A stretch of DNA of 64,000 nucleotides from Rhizobium bangladeshense. GTDB taxonomy: Bacteria > Pseudomonadota > Alphaproteobacteria > Rhizobiales > Rhizobiaceae. The stretch lies in contig NZ_LYPL01000010.1 of NCBI RefSeq assembly GCF_001662075.1, forward strand, positions 1 through 64,000, in the 5' to 3' direction. Below the pieces are notes generated by a model. That model did no database searches, was not told the origin of the DNA, and saw only the letters and a list, made by a program, of their open reading frames with translations. The translations under genes were made by a program, and so were the position numbers. This document shows positions 27,285 to 35,202 of this stretch, one piece after another. The first letter of the stretch is position 1, and every line of letters starts with the position of its first letter.

Positions 27285-28820
27285 TCATGCATTCCCGGTC
27301 GCCGCGCGCACCAGCGCTTCCGGCGAGAGCTGATCGCGCTCGAAGAGCCCGGCCGACAGGCCCTCCTTCATCACCAGCACACGATCCGACATGCCGATGA
27401 TTTCGGGCAGTTCGGAAGAGATCATGATGATTGAGAGTCCCTCTGCGGCAAGTTCGCTAATGAAGCCGTGCACGGCGGCCTTCGAGCCGATGTCGATGCC
27501 CTTCGTCGGCTCGTCGAGGATGATGACCCTGGGCTTGGTGGCGAGCCATTTGCCGATGACGACCTTTTGCTGGTTGCCGCCCGACAGCGTGCCGACAGGT
27601 ACGGAGAGGGCTGCGGCGCGCAGATCCAGCCGCTCGGCATATTTGCGGGCGAGCGCGAATTCTTCCGCCGCCTGCAGAAAGCCCTTGCGCGAGGTGCGCG
27701 CCAGCGAAGGCAGCGTCATGTTCTGGTAGATCGGCATCGGCAGCGCCAGGCCGTGGCGGCCGCGCTCCTCCGGCACGTAGACGATGCCGGCTTTGATGGC
27801 ATCATGCGGCGAGTTGATCGAGATTTCCCGGCCTTCGAGCCTCAGCCTGCCGGAGAGCGGCTTGGTAATGCCGAAGAGCGATTGCGCGAATTCCGAACGT
27901 CCGGCGCCGATCAGGCCGTAGACACCGAGGATCTCGCCCTTGCGCAGCGTCAGTGAAATGTCGCGAAACTCGGTGCGATGGCTGTATTCCTCGACTTCGA
28001 GCACCGGCCCCCCGATGGCGACGTCGATCTTCGGAAAGACGTTCTCGACATCGCGGCCGACCATCATGCGGACTATCTCGTCCTGCGGTGTTTCCTTGAG
28101 GCGTCCCTGGCCGACCGCACGGCCGTCGCGGAAGACGACGAAATCGTCGGCGATTTCGTAAAGCTCGTCGAACTTGTGGCTGATGAACAGGATCGCCTTG
28201 CCCTGGTCCTTCAGGCCCCGGACAATGCGGAAGAGATCGTCGATCTCCTTGCGGGAAAGGGCGGCGGTCGGCTCGTCCATGATGACGATGCGGGCCTCGA
28301 TCGACAAAGCGCGCGCGATCGCCACCAGATGGCGTTGCGCGATCGAGAGGTCCTTCAGCCGGATGGTTGGGTCGATATTGCTTTCGAGCGCGGTCAGCAG
28401 CGTCTTGGAGCGGCTGTTCATCGTCTGCCAGTCGATGGTGCGCAGGCGCGTGCGCGGCGCATGGCCGAGGAAGATGTTTTCGGCGACCGTCAGCTCGTCA
28501 AAAAGCACGGTTTCCTGATGAATGGCGGTGACGCCGGCGTCGATGGCGGCCTGGGCGCTGGCAAAACTCGTCGGCTGGCCGTCGACGAGGATCTCGCCTT
28601 CGTTCGGCCAGTAGATGCCGGTCAGGATCTTGACGAGCGTCGACTTGCCGGCGCCGTTTTCGCCGATCAGCGCCGTCACCGTGCCCGGATGAAGCGCGAT
28701 ACTGACATTGTCGAGCGCCTTCACACCAGGAAAGATCTGCGAGATGCCGCGCATTTCCAGAACGGCGGGCGCGTCGCCGGTTTTGCTGTCCGTGACGGGT
28801 TGTTGAAGGGCGGCGTTCAT
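27285..28820 (-). CDS. rhaT: Rhamnose ABC transporter ATPase (double ABC domain)
   Basis: A 511-residue protein with two ABC domains. The N-terminal domain is complete (Walker A GENGAGKST; Walker B IVIMDEPTAALS). The C-terminal domain has the degenerate Walker A GLIGAGRSE and a normal signature LSGGNQQKVVIGKWLA, the usual asymmetry in CUT2 sugar importers such as RbsA/XylG. It is separated from rhaS by 72 bp that contain a stem-loop. Confidence 0.9.
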   Translation of the reverse strand: MNAALQQPVTDSKTGDAPAVLEMRGISQIFPGVKALDNVSIALHPGTVTALIGENGAGKSTLVKILTGIYWPNEGEILVDGQPTSFASAQAAIDAGVTAIHQETVLFDELTVAENIFLGHAPRTRLRTIDWQTMNSRSKTLLTALESNIDPTIRLKDLSIAQRHLVAIARALSIEARIVIMDEPTAALSRKEIDDLFRIVRGLKDQGKAILFISHKFDELYEIADDFVVFRDGRAVGQGRLKETPQDEIVRMMVGRDVENVFPKIDVAIGGPVLEVEEYSHRTEFRDISLTLRKGEILGVYGLIGAGRSEFAQSLFGITKPLSGRLRLEGREISINSPHDAIKAGIVYVPEERGRHGLALPMPIYQNMTLPSLARTSRKGFLQAAEEFALARKYAERLDLRAAALSVPVGTLSGGNQQKVVIGKWLATKPRVIILDEPTKGIDIGSKAAVHGFISELAAEGLSIIMISSELPEIIGMSDRVLVMKEGLSAGLFERDQLSPEALVRAATGNA

Positions 28821-28849
28821 CAGATTTCTACCAGTGTCGAAAGGGAAAT

Positions 28850-28872
28850 CCCGGCGACCATCGGCCGCCGGG
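28850..28872 (-). terminator. Stem-loop between rhaS and rhaT (possible attenuating terminator or RNA stabiliser)
   Basis: On the transcribed minus strand, CCCGGCG and CGCCGGG form a 7-bp perfect GC stem around a 9-nt loop, directly after the rhaS stop and before rhaT. Hairpins after a binding-protein gene commonly stabilise its mRNA or stop part of the transcripts so that the binding protein is made in excess. Confidence 0.6.
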
Positions 28873-28892
28873 CTTTTAAACGTCGCTCCGGA

Positions 28893-29888
28893 TCAGAAGA
28901 CCTTGGAGAACTGGTCGATGTTCGAAGCATTGTAGACGAAGGGATCGGCCATGGCGGCTTCGCCGTTGTCGCCGACCTTGATCTTGCCCATGCGGCCGAC
29001 TTCGATCTCGCTGCCCGGCTTGCCGTCGGTCTCGCCCTTGACGAGGCGATAGGCGATCTGGGTTGCGGAATAGCCGAGATCGATCGGGTTCCAGATGGCG
29101 AATTCCTTCGTGGCGCCAGACTTGATCGCGCCGGCCATTTCGGACGGCAGGCCGAGACCGGTCACGTAGACCTTGCCAACGAGGCCCTTGTCTTCGACGA
29201 CCTTGGAAGCGGCGAGAACGCCGACGGTCGTCGGAGCGACGATGACCTTGACGTTCGGGTTCGACTTCAGCAGACCTTCGGCTTCACGATAGGACTTGTC
29301 CGAGAGGTCGTCGCCATAGACCGTGGTGACGAGGTTGAGGCCTGGGAAATCCTTGAGCTGCTTCTTCATCTGGTCGATCCAGATGTTCTGGTTGGTCGAG
29401 GTGGTCGTTGCCGACAGGATGGCGAAGTCACCCTTGCCGCCTTCCAGATGATTCTTGGCGAGTGTCAGGCACATCTTGCCGATCAGCTCGTTGGACGAGG
29501 GGTTGAGCTGCAGGATGCGGCCTTCCGGTGCGACGCCGGAATCCCAGGAGATGACCTTGATGCCGCGCTGGGTCGCCTTCTTCAGCGCCGGAACGAGCGC
29601 GTCCGGATCATTTGCCGAGACAGCGATGGCGTCGACGCCCTGGGCGATCAGCGAGTTGATGACTTCGATCTGGCCTTCGGCCGTCGTCGACGTCGGACCG
29701 GTGTAGATGACCTCGACGCCGCCGAGTTCCTTGGCGGCTTCCTGGGCGCCCTTGTTGGCGGCGTCGAAGAAGCCGTTGCCGAGCGACTTCACGACGAGGC
29801 CGATCTTGATGTCCTCGGCGCTGGCGGTGCCGGCCATCATGGCGACGGCGAGCGCGACGCCGAGCGCAAGTGTCTTTGCGAGTTTCAT
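28893..29888 (-). CDS. rhaS: Rhamnose ABC transporter periplasmic binding protein
   Basis: A 331-residue type I sugar-binding protein with a clear signal peptide ending ASA-ED (residue 24). The mature region starts IKIGLVVKSLGNGFFDAANKGAQEAAKELGG, as in CUT2 (RbsB-like) proteins. A strong ribosome binding site (GGGAGG) precedes the start. It follows rhaR by 45 bp. Confidence 0.9.
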   Translation of the reverse strand: MKLAKTLALGVALAVAMMAGTASAEDIKIGLVVKSLGNGFFDAANKGAQEAAKELGGVEVIYTGPTSTTAEGQIEVINSLIAQGVDAIAVSANDPDALVPALKKATQRGIKVISWDSGVAPEGRILQLNPSSNELIGKMCLTLAKNHLEGGKGDFAILSATTTSTNQNIWIDQMKKQLKDFPGLNLVTTVYGDDLSDKSYREAEGLLKSNPNVKVIVAPTTVGVLAASKVVEDKGLVGKVYVTGLGLPSEMAGAIKSGATKEFAIWNPIDLGYSATQIAYRLVKGETDGKPGSEIEVGRMGKIKVGDNGEAAMADPFVYNASNIDQFSKVF

Positions 29889-29933
29889 GTGCTTTCCTCC
29901 CTAAAGATTAGACTTCCACACCTCGGCGGCGCC

Positions 29934-30746
29934 TCATGCAACCGACGAGGAATCCTCCCTCACAGCCTGGGTTACCGGGCTTGCGACAACAAGCCGGACG
30001 CCGGCATTCTCGACCATGCGCGCCGCCTCCTCCGAGATCCCGTCATCGGTGATGACCACAGAAACACGATCGAGCGCGCAGAGAATGAGGCTCGACCGGC
30101 GATTGAATTTGCTTGAATCGACCATGACGACCAACTCGTCGGCCTGGTGCATCAGCTTCTGCTCGCTCTGGATGATGAGCGCGTCCGCCTCCATGATGCC
30201 GAGCGGGCCGACGCCCTGCGCGCCGATGAACATGCGCCGCGCATAGAAATTGCGGATCGCGTCATTGTCGAAAGGCGACAGGATAAGGCTTTGCTCGCGA
30301 TAGATCGCGCCGCCAGGTACCGTCACCGTATTCTTGGAATGCTTCACCAGATGTTCGGCGATGGCAAAAGAATTGGTCATCACCTGCATGCGGTGGCCGG
30401 CCATGTAATGCACCATCTGGAAGGTCGTCGTGCCGCCATTGATGATGATGGCGTCGCCGGCCTCGCAGAGATCGACCGCTGCGCGCGCGATTGCGCGCTT
30501 TTTATCGATGTTGACTGATTCTGAAACCCGGAAGGGCCGGCCGGCGAGATTGCCGAGCTGCGGCGGATGCACGGCCTCGGCGCCGCCGCGGACACGACGG
30601 ATCTTGCCCTGCACATGCAGAGCCGCGATATCGCGCCGGATCGTCGCTTCAGAGGCTTCCGTCAGCTCGGAGATGTCCTGGATGGTAACGACGGACTTTT
30701 CCTGAACGGCGCTTAGAATGATGCGATGGCGTTCGCGTTCGTGCAT
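29934..30746 (-). CDS. rhaR: DeoR-family regulator of rhamnose catabolism
   Basis: A 270-residue DeoR-type repressor. The helix-turn-helix is in VTIQDISELTEASEATIRRDIAALHVQGKIRRVRGGAE, and the C-terminal sugar-phosphate sensing domain is of the GlpR type (INGGTTTFQMVHYMAG, then VDSSKFN). In R. leguminosarum RhaR is the negative regulator of this locus. It is the first gene of the rhaRSTPQUK operon and diverges from rhaD, so it is placed to control both transcription units and itself. Confidence 0.9.
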   Translation of the reverse strand: MHERERHRIILSAVQEKSVVTIQDISELTEASEATIRRDIAALHVQGKIRRVRGGAEAVHPPQLGNLAGRPFRVSESVNIDKKRAIARAAVDLCEAGDAIIINGGTTTFQMVHYMAGHRMQVMTNSFAIAEHLVKHSKNTVTVPGGAIYREQSLILSPFDNDAIRNFYARRMFIGAQGVGPLGIMEADALIIQSEQKLMHQADELVVMVDSSKFNRRSSLILCALDRVSVVITDDGISEEAARMVENAGVRLVVASPVTQAVREDSSSVA

Positions 30747-30790
30747 TGGGTTCCTCCTCTTGTCATATTTATTTCGTATCCGTTAAAGGC

Positions 30791-30796
30791 TGTCAA
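30791..30796 (-). promoter_or_regulatory. Candidate -35 of the rhaR operon promoter
   Basis: On the minus strand TTGACA reads from 30796 to 30791. About 17 bases further on lies an AT-rich hexamer (near 30768-30773) that can act as -10. AGGAGGAA then precedes the rhaR start. Assigned from position and consensus only. Confidence 0.5.
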
Positions 30797-30800
30797 TCAC

Positions 30801-30853
30801 AAACGATCATAAATTTTCATATTGCGATGCAGCATAATCGTTTTTGATCGTTT
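30801..30853. promoter_or_regulatory. Candidate RhaR operator region between rhaR and rhaD
   Basis: AAACGATCA (30801-30809) and TGATCGTTT (30845-30853) are a perfect 9-bp inverted repeat with 35 bp between arms. Next to the right arm an ATCGTTTT word recurs exactly 10 bp apart (30837 and 30847), and a further related word, CGATTG, overlaps the rhaD -35. DeoR-type repressors typically bind such spaced repeats and may loop DNA. The repeats sit between the two outward-facing -35 boxes. Confidence 0.55.
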
Positions 30854-30857
30854 TCGA

Positions 30858-30886
30858 TTGACAAGCGCACTTTTGATGCGCGATAC
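30858..30886 (+). promoter_or_regulatory. Candidate rhaD-rhaI promoter
   Basis: A perfect TTGACA (30858-30863), then 17 bp, then CGATAC (30881-30886) as a plausible -10. It lies about 60 bp ahead of the rhaD start and overlaps the right edge of the repeat cluster, so a repressor bound there would block it. Confidence 0.55.
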
Positions 30887-30944
30887 CGTGAGCGAAAGGG
30901 CGCGCTGATCGCCGCCCCCGACAAGCCTGATATGGGAGGATGAT

Positions 30945-33041
30945 ATGGCGGCGAACGTCCGGCTTCTGGAAAACCGGTGGGATGATGGGTACGCGGCGGG
31001 CCTCGACGAGCCCGGCAAGCTTCTCTATCGCTCCAATCTGCTCGGCGCCGACAAGCGCATCACCAACTATGGCGGCGGCAACACCTCGGCGAAGGTGATG
31101 GAAACCGATCCGCTTGATGGCGGCAAGGTCAAAGTGCTCTGGGTCAAGGGCTCCGGCGGCGACGTCGGCACGATCAAGCTCGACGGTTTCGCTACTCTCT
31201 ACCAGGACAAGCTGGAATCGCTGAAATCCATCTATAAAGGTGTCGAGGACGAAGATCGCATGGTCGGCTTCCTGCCGCACTGCACCTTCAACCTCAACGG
31301 CCGCGCCGCCTCGATCGACACGCCCCTGCACGGTTTCGTGCCCTTCACCCATGTCGATCACATGCATCCCGATGCGATCATCGCCATCGCCGCCTCGAAG
31401 AATTCGAAGGAGCTGACGCAGCAGATCTTCGGCAACGAGATCGGCTGGCTGCCCTGGCGCCGTCCGGGCTTCCAGCTCGGCCTCGATCTCGAAGCCTTCG
31501 TCAAGGCGAACCCGAACGCCAAGGGCGTCGTGCTCGAAAGCCACGGCCTCTTCACCTGGGCGAATGATGCCAAGACCTGCTACGAGCTGACGCTTGAGAT
31601 CATCAACAAGGCGATCGTCTGGTTTGCCGAAAAGACCGAAGGCAAGACGATTTTCGGCGGCGCGGTCACGCAGAGCCTGCCGGTTGCCGAACGCCGCGCC
31701 ATCGCCGCCCGGCTGATGCCGGAGATTCGCGGCCGCATCGGCAAGCAGGAGCGCAAGCTCGGGCATTTCGACGATCAGGACGCCGTGCTCGAATTCGTCA
31801 ATTCCAGGGATCTGCGTCCGCTCGGCGCGCTCGGCACCAGCTGCCCGGATCATTTCCTGCGCACCAAGATCCGCCCTCTGATCGTCGATTTCGATCCCGC
31901 CAAACCGGATGTTGACGCGATCATTGCCGGTCTCGACCAGGCGCTGGAAGATTACCGCGCCGACTACGCCCGCTATTACAACGACTGCAAGCATGACAAT
32001 TCGCCCGCCATGCGCGACGCCAATCCGGTGATTTTCCTCGTTCCCGGCGTCGGCATGCTGTCCTTTGCCCGCGACAAGGCGACAGCACGCATCGCCAGCG
32101 AATTCTACGTCAATGCCATCAACGTCATGCGCGGCGCCTCGACGGTCTCGGAATATCAGGGCCTGCCGGAGCAGGAGGCCTTCGACATCGAGTACTGGCT
32201 GCTCGAAGAGGCGAAGCTGCAGCGCATGCCGAAGCCGAAGAGCCTTGCCGGCCGGGTGGCCTTCGTCACCGGTGGCGCCGGCGGCATCGGCCGGGCGACG
32301 GCCGCGCGCCTCGTCGGCGAGGGCGCCTGCGTGGTGCTTGCCGATATCGACCAGGCGGCACTTGAAGCCACCGAGGCCGATTTCGTCAAGAAGTTTGGCG
32401 CCGACGCTGTGCGCAGCGTCCCGCTCGACGTCACCAAGGAAGAGGCGGTGATCGCCTCTTTCGCGGAAGCCTCGGTCGAATTCGGCGGCATCGATATCCT
32501 CGTCTCGAATGCCGGCATTGCCTCTTCCGCGCCGATCGAAGCCACCGAGCTTGCGACCTGGAACCGCAATGTCGACATTCTGGCGACCGGTTATTTCCTG
32601 GTGTCGCGCGAAGCCTTCCGCCTGTTCCGCCGTCAGACGCTCGGCGGCAACATCGTCTTCGTCGCCTCGAAAAACGGTCTTGCCGCTTCGCCGAATGCCT
32701 CTGCCTATTGCACTGCAAAGGCTGCCGAAATCCATCTCGCCCGTTGCCTGGCACTGGAAGGCGCGGATGCCGGCATCCGAGTCAACACCGTTAACCCGGA
32801 CGCCGTCCTGCGCGGATCGAAGATCTGGAGCGGCGAATGGCGCGAACAGCGCGCCGCCTCGTCGAAAATCGAGGTGGACGATCTCGAGGAGCATTACCGC
32901 AAGCGTTCGATGCTGAAACTCAACGTGTTTCCGGAGGATATCGCCGAGGCGATCTACTTCCTCGCCTCGGACCTTTCGGCAAAATCGACCGGCAACATCA
33001 TCAATGTTGATGCCGGCAACGTCCAAAGCTTCACGCGCTGA
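30945..33041 (+). CDS. rhaD: Bifunctional rhamnulose-1-phosphate aldolase / alcohol dehydrogenase
   Basis: A 698-residue fusion. Residues about 1-420 form a class II aldolase/adducin domain that cleaves L-rhamnulose 1-phosphate to DHAP and L-lactaldehyde. Residues about 430-698 form an SDR dehydrogenase with TGGAGGIGRATA and the catalytic Y-x-x-x-K in AYCTAKAA, thought to act on lactaldehyde. The start at 30945 has GGGAGG upstream. It diverges from rhaR and is followed, after an oppositely oriented pmp3 gene, by rhaI. Confidence 0.9.
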   Translation: MAANVRLLENRWDDGYAAGLDEPGKLLYRSNLLGADKRITNYGGGNTSAKVMETDPLDGGKVKVLWVKGSGGDVGTIKLDGFATLYQDKLESLKSIYKGVEDEDRMVGFLPHCTFNLNGRAASIDTPLHGFVPFTHVDHMHPDAIIAIAASKNSKELTQQIFGNEIGWLPWRRPGFQLGLDLEAFVKANPNAKGVVLESHGLFTWANDAKTCYELTLEIINKAIVWFAEKTEGKTIFGGAVTQSLPVAERRAIAARLMPEIRGRIGKQERKLGHFDDQDAVLEFVNSRDLRPLGALGTSCPDHFLRTKIRPLIVDFDPAKPDVDAIIAGLDQALEDYRADYARYYNDCKHDNSPAMRDANPVIFLVPGVGMLSFARDKATARIASEFYVNAINVMRGASTVSEYQGLPEQEAFDIEYWLLEEAKLQRMPKPKSLAGRVAFVTGGAGGIGRATAARLVGEGACVVLADIDQAALEATEADFVKKFGADAVRSVPLDVTKEEAVIASFAEASVEFGGIDILVSNAGIASSAPIEATELATWNRNVDILATGYFLVSREAFRLFRRQTLGGNIVFVASKNGLAASPNASAYCTAKAAEIHLARCLALEGADAGIRVNTVNPDAVLRGSKIWSGEWREQRAASSKIEVDDLEEHYRKRSMLKLNVFPEDIAEAIYFLASDLSAKSTGNIINVDAGNVQSFTR

Positions 33042-33042
33042 G

Positions 33043-33201
33043 CTACTTCCGCAGGATCACCCATATTGCATGGATGATCCCCGGCACATAGCCGCAAAGC
33101 GTCAGCAATATGTTGAGCCAGAAATGCAGGCCGATCCCGACCTGCAGGAATACGCCAAGGGGCGGCAGGATGATCGCAAGAAGAATGCGGACAACGTCCA
33201 T
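33043..33201 (-). CDS. Small Pmp3/YqaE-family membrane proteolipid
   Basis: A 52-residue hydrophobic protein with two membrane segments and the family motif (VRILLAIILPPLGVFLQVG, then LNILLTLCGYVPGIIHAIWVI). Homologues such as yeast Pmp3 and bacterial YqaE are linked to membrane potential and salt stress. AGGAG precedes the ATG. The gene lies on the opposite strand, squeezed between rhaD (stop codons one base apart) and rhaI, so read-through from rhaD into rhaI would run antisense across it. Confidence 0.88.
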   Translation of the reverse strand: MDVVRILLAIILPPLGVFLQVGIGLHFWLNILLTLCGYVPGIIHAIWVILRK

Positions 33202-33280
33202 CGTAGCTCCTGAGTTTTGAAGACATGCAAGCATTAGAACGCAAACCACGGTTCTATGGTTCGCGAGGTGGGAGGAAACA

Positions 33281-34573
33281 ATGGCTGAATTCAGGATTGC
33301 GCCGGATCTGGTCGCGACGGAAAATGAAAAGCGGGCGGCGGCGCTGAAAGCCGATTACGACGCATTGGGTGCGACGCTCGATCGGCGCGGCGTCGATATC
33401 GAAGCGGTGATGCGCAAAGTCAGCGAGTTCTTCGTCGCCGTTCCCTCCTGGGGTGTCGGCACCGGCGGCACGCGCTTTGCCCGCTTCCCCGGCACCGGCG
33501 AGCCGCGTGGCATCTTCGACAAGCTCGACGATTGCGCCGTCATCAACCAGCTGACGCGGGCGACACCGAACGTCTCGCTGCATATCCCCTGGGACAAGGC
33601 GGATTCACGGGAATTGAAGGCCAAGGGCGATGCGCTCGGCCTCGGTTTCGATGCGATGAACTCGAACACCTTTTCGGATGCTCCGGGCCAGGCCCATTCC
33701 TACAAATACGGCTCGCTCAGCCATACGGATGCGGCAACACGGGCCCAGGCGGTCGAGCACAATCTCGAATGCATCGAGATCGGCAAGGCGATCGGCTCGA
33801 AGGCGCTGACGGTGTGGATCGGCGACGGCTCGAACTTCCCCGGCCAGAGCAGTTTTACCAGGGCGTTCGAGCGTTACCTCGCCTCGATGGCTGATATTTA
33901 CAAGGCACTGCCCGACGACTGGAAGCTCTTCACCGAGCACAAGATGTACGAGCCGGCCTTCTATTCGACGATCGTGCAGGATTGGGGCACCAACTACCTG
34001 ATCGCCCAGACGCTCGGCCCCAAGGCCTATTGCCTCGTCGATCTCGGCCATCATGCACCGAACACCAATATCGAAATGATTGTCGCCCGCCTGATCCAGT
34101 TCGGCAAGCTCGGCGGCTTCCACTTCAACGATTCGAAATATGGCGACGACGATCTCGACGCCGGCGTGATCGATCCTTACCGGCTGTTCCTCGTTTTCAA
34201 CGAGCTGGTCGATGCCGAGCAGCGCGGCGTCAGCGACTTCAATCCGGCCCATATGATCGACCAGTCGCACAATGTCACCGACCCGATCGAGAGTCTGATC
34301 AACAGCGCCAACGAAATCCGCCGCGCCTATGCGCAGGCGCTGATCGTCGACCGCAAGGCGCTCGAGGGTTACCAGCAGGACAATGACGCGCTGATGGCGT
34401 CGGAAACGCTGAAGCGCGCCTATCGCGCCGATGTCGAGCCGATCCTCGCCGAAGCCCGGCGCCGGGCCGGCGGCGCGATCGACCCGATCGCCGCCTACCG
34501 CGCCAGCGGCTACCGCAACAAGGTGGCGGCCGAGCGTCCGGCTTCCGTTGCCGGCGGCGGCGGTATCATCTGA
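33281..34573 (+). CDS. rhaI: L-rhamnose isomerase
   Basis: A 430-residue TIM-barrel isomerase of the rhizobial/Pseudomonas type (not the E. coli RhaA type), converting L-rhamnose to L-rhamnulose. Characteristic stretches include VPSWGVGTGGTRFARFPGTGEPR near the N-terminus, HIPWDKAD, LFTEHKMYEPAFYSTIVQDWGT with metal ligands, and LVDLGHHAPNTNIE. GGGAGGAAA precedes the ATG. It completes the rhamnose route with rhaK and rhaD and is followed by a strong hairpin. Confidence 0.9.
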   Translation: MAEFRIAPDLVATENEKRAAALKADYDALGATLDRRGVDIEAVMRKVSEFFVAVPSWGVGTGGTRFARFPGTGEPRGIFDKLDDCAVINQLTRATPNVSLHIPWDKADSRELKAKGDALGLGFDAMNSNTFSDAPGQAHSYKYGSLSHTDAATRAQAVEHNLECIEIGKAIGSKALTVWIGDGSNFPGQSSFTRAFERYLASMADIYKALPDDWKLFTEHKMYEPAFYSTIVQDWGTNYLIAQTLGPKAYCLVDLGHHAPNTNIEMIVARLIQFGKLGGFHFNDSKYGDDDLDAGVIDPYRLFLVFNELVDAEQRGVSDFNPAHMIDQSHNVTDPIESLINSANEIRRAYAQALIVDRKALEGYQQDNDALMASETLKRAYRADVEPILAEARRRAGGAIDPIAAYRASGYRNKVAAERPASVAGGGGII

Positions 34574-34594
34574 ATTTCGAAACTGAATAAAAGG

Positions 34595-34629
34595 ATGGCC
34601 GGCAGTGCGGATGACGCACTGCCGGCCAT
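34595..34629. terminator. Strong stem-loop, terminator shared by rhaI and the converging AhpD-like gene
   Basis: A perfect 15-bp stem (34595-34609 with 34615-34629) around a 5-nt loop. It is only 21 bp after the rhaI stop and seven bases past the stop of the opposing gene, so it can end both transcripts. There is no long T-tract on the plus side. Confidence 0.8.
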
Positions 34630-34635
34630 TGCCGT

Positions 34636-35094
34636 TTACGGCTTCCAGGCGCCGGCGATCTGGCGGGTGGCGATGTTCAGCCGGTTCCAGACGTTTATAT
34701 TGGCGATGGCGATGACGAGGGCCGCAAGGCTCCTGCCGTCATAGTGCCGGGTCGCCTCGTCCCAGATCTCGTCCGGCACCGGGTCGGCGCGGTCGCTGGT
34801 GCGGGTCACGGCCTCGGTCAGCGCAAGCGCCGCCCGTTCGGCATCGTTGAAATAGGGTGTGTCGCGCCAGGCGCTGACGGCAAAGAGCCTTTCATCGGTC
34901 TCGCCGAGCTTCTTGGCGATGCGCGGATGCCCGTCGATGCAGACGCTGCAGCCGTTGATCTGGCTGGCGCGAAGATTGACGAGTTCGAGCAGCGTCGGTG
35001 AAAGACCCGCCTCTGCCGGCACTTTGCCCAGCGCCGTCAGCGCCTGCATGGCCGCGGGAAGGACGAGGGCGGGATTTCCCATTCTCTCCTGCAT
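34636..35094 (-). CDS. AhpD/carboxymuconolactone decarboxylase family protein, ECF41 partner
   Basis: A 152-residue CMD/AhpD-family protein with the redox pair in GCSVCIDGHPRIA (C-x-x-C followed by the conserved His). The usual helices LSPTLLELVNLRASQ and ERAALALTEAVTR flank it. The start at 35094 has AAGGAG upstream. Genes of this family (the C in COE: carboxymuconolactone decarboxylase, oxidoreductase, epimerase) are the standard neighbours and targets of ECF41 sigma factors, and the divergent gene is such a sigma factor. It probably acts as a peroxidase-like or disulfide-active protein; the substrate is not known. Confidence 0.87.
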   Translation of the reverse strand: MQERMGNPALVLPAAMQALTALGKVPAEAGLSPTLLELVNLRASQINGCSVCIDGHPRIAKKLGETDERLFAVSAWRDTPYFNDAERAALALTEAVTRTSDRADPVPDEIWDEATRHYDGRSLAALVIAIANINVWNRLNIATRQIAGAWKP

Positions 35095-35139
35095 GATATG
35101 TCTCCTTGATGCGTTTGCGGTTCGACGCTCCGCCGGCAC

Positions 35140-35166
35140 TGTCACATCGGCCGGCTTCCATTCGTC
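35140..35166 (+). promoter_or_regulatory. ECF41-type promoter driving the sigma factor gene
   Basis: TGTCACA (35140-35146), exactly 16 bp, then CGTC (35163-35166). This is the promoter motif reported for ECF41 sigma factors, as I recall it. It is about 36 bp before the sigma factor start, indicating autoregulation. Confidence 0.7.
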
Positions 35167-35174
35167 ATAGGTTT

Positions 35175-35201
35175 GACGGACCGCAGCGAAGGAATGTGAC
35201 G
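35175..35201 (-). promoter_or_regulatory. ECF41-type promoter driving the AhpD-like gene
   Basis: On the minus strand CGTCACA (35201-35195), exactly 16 bp, then CGTC (35178-35175). One base differs from the motif on the other strand. It lies about 80 bp before the AhpD-like start. Confidence 0.65.
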
Positions 35202-35202
35202 G

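Noticed and set aside
27978..30116. 712-residue plus-strand frame across rhaT and rhaS
   Set aside because: A long antisense open frame caused by high GC3 codon use of the rha genes; no start signal and no family.
30807..33026. 739-residue minus-strand frame opposite rhaD
   Set aside because: Antisense shadow of a well-supported fusion enzyme.
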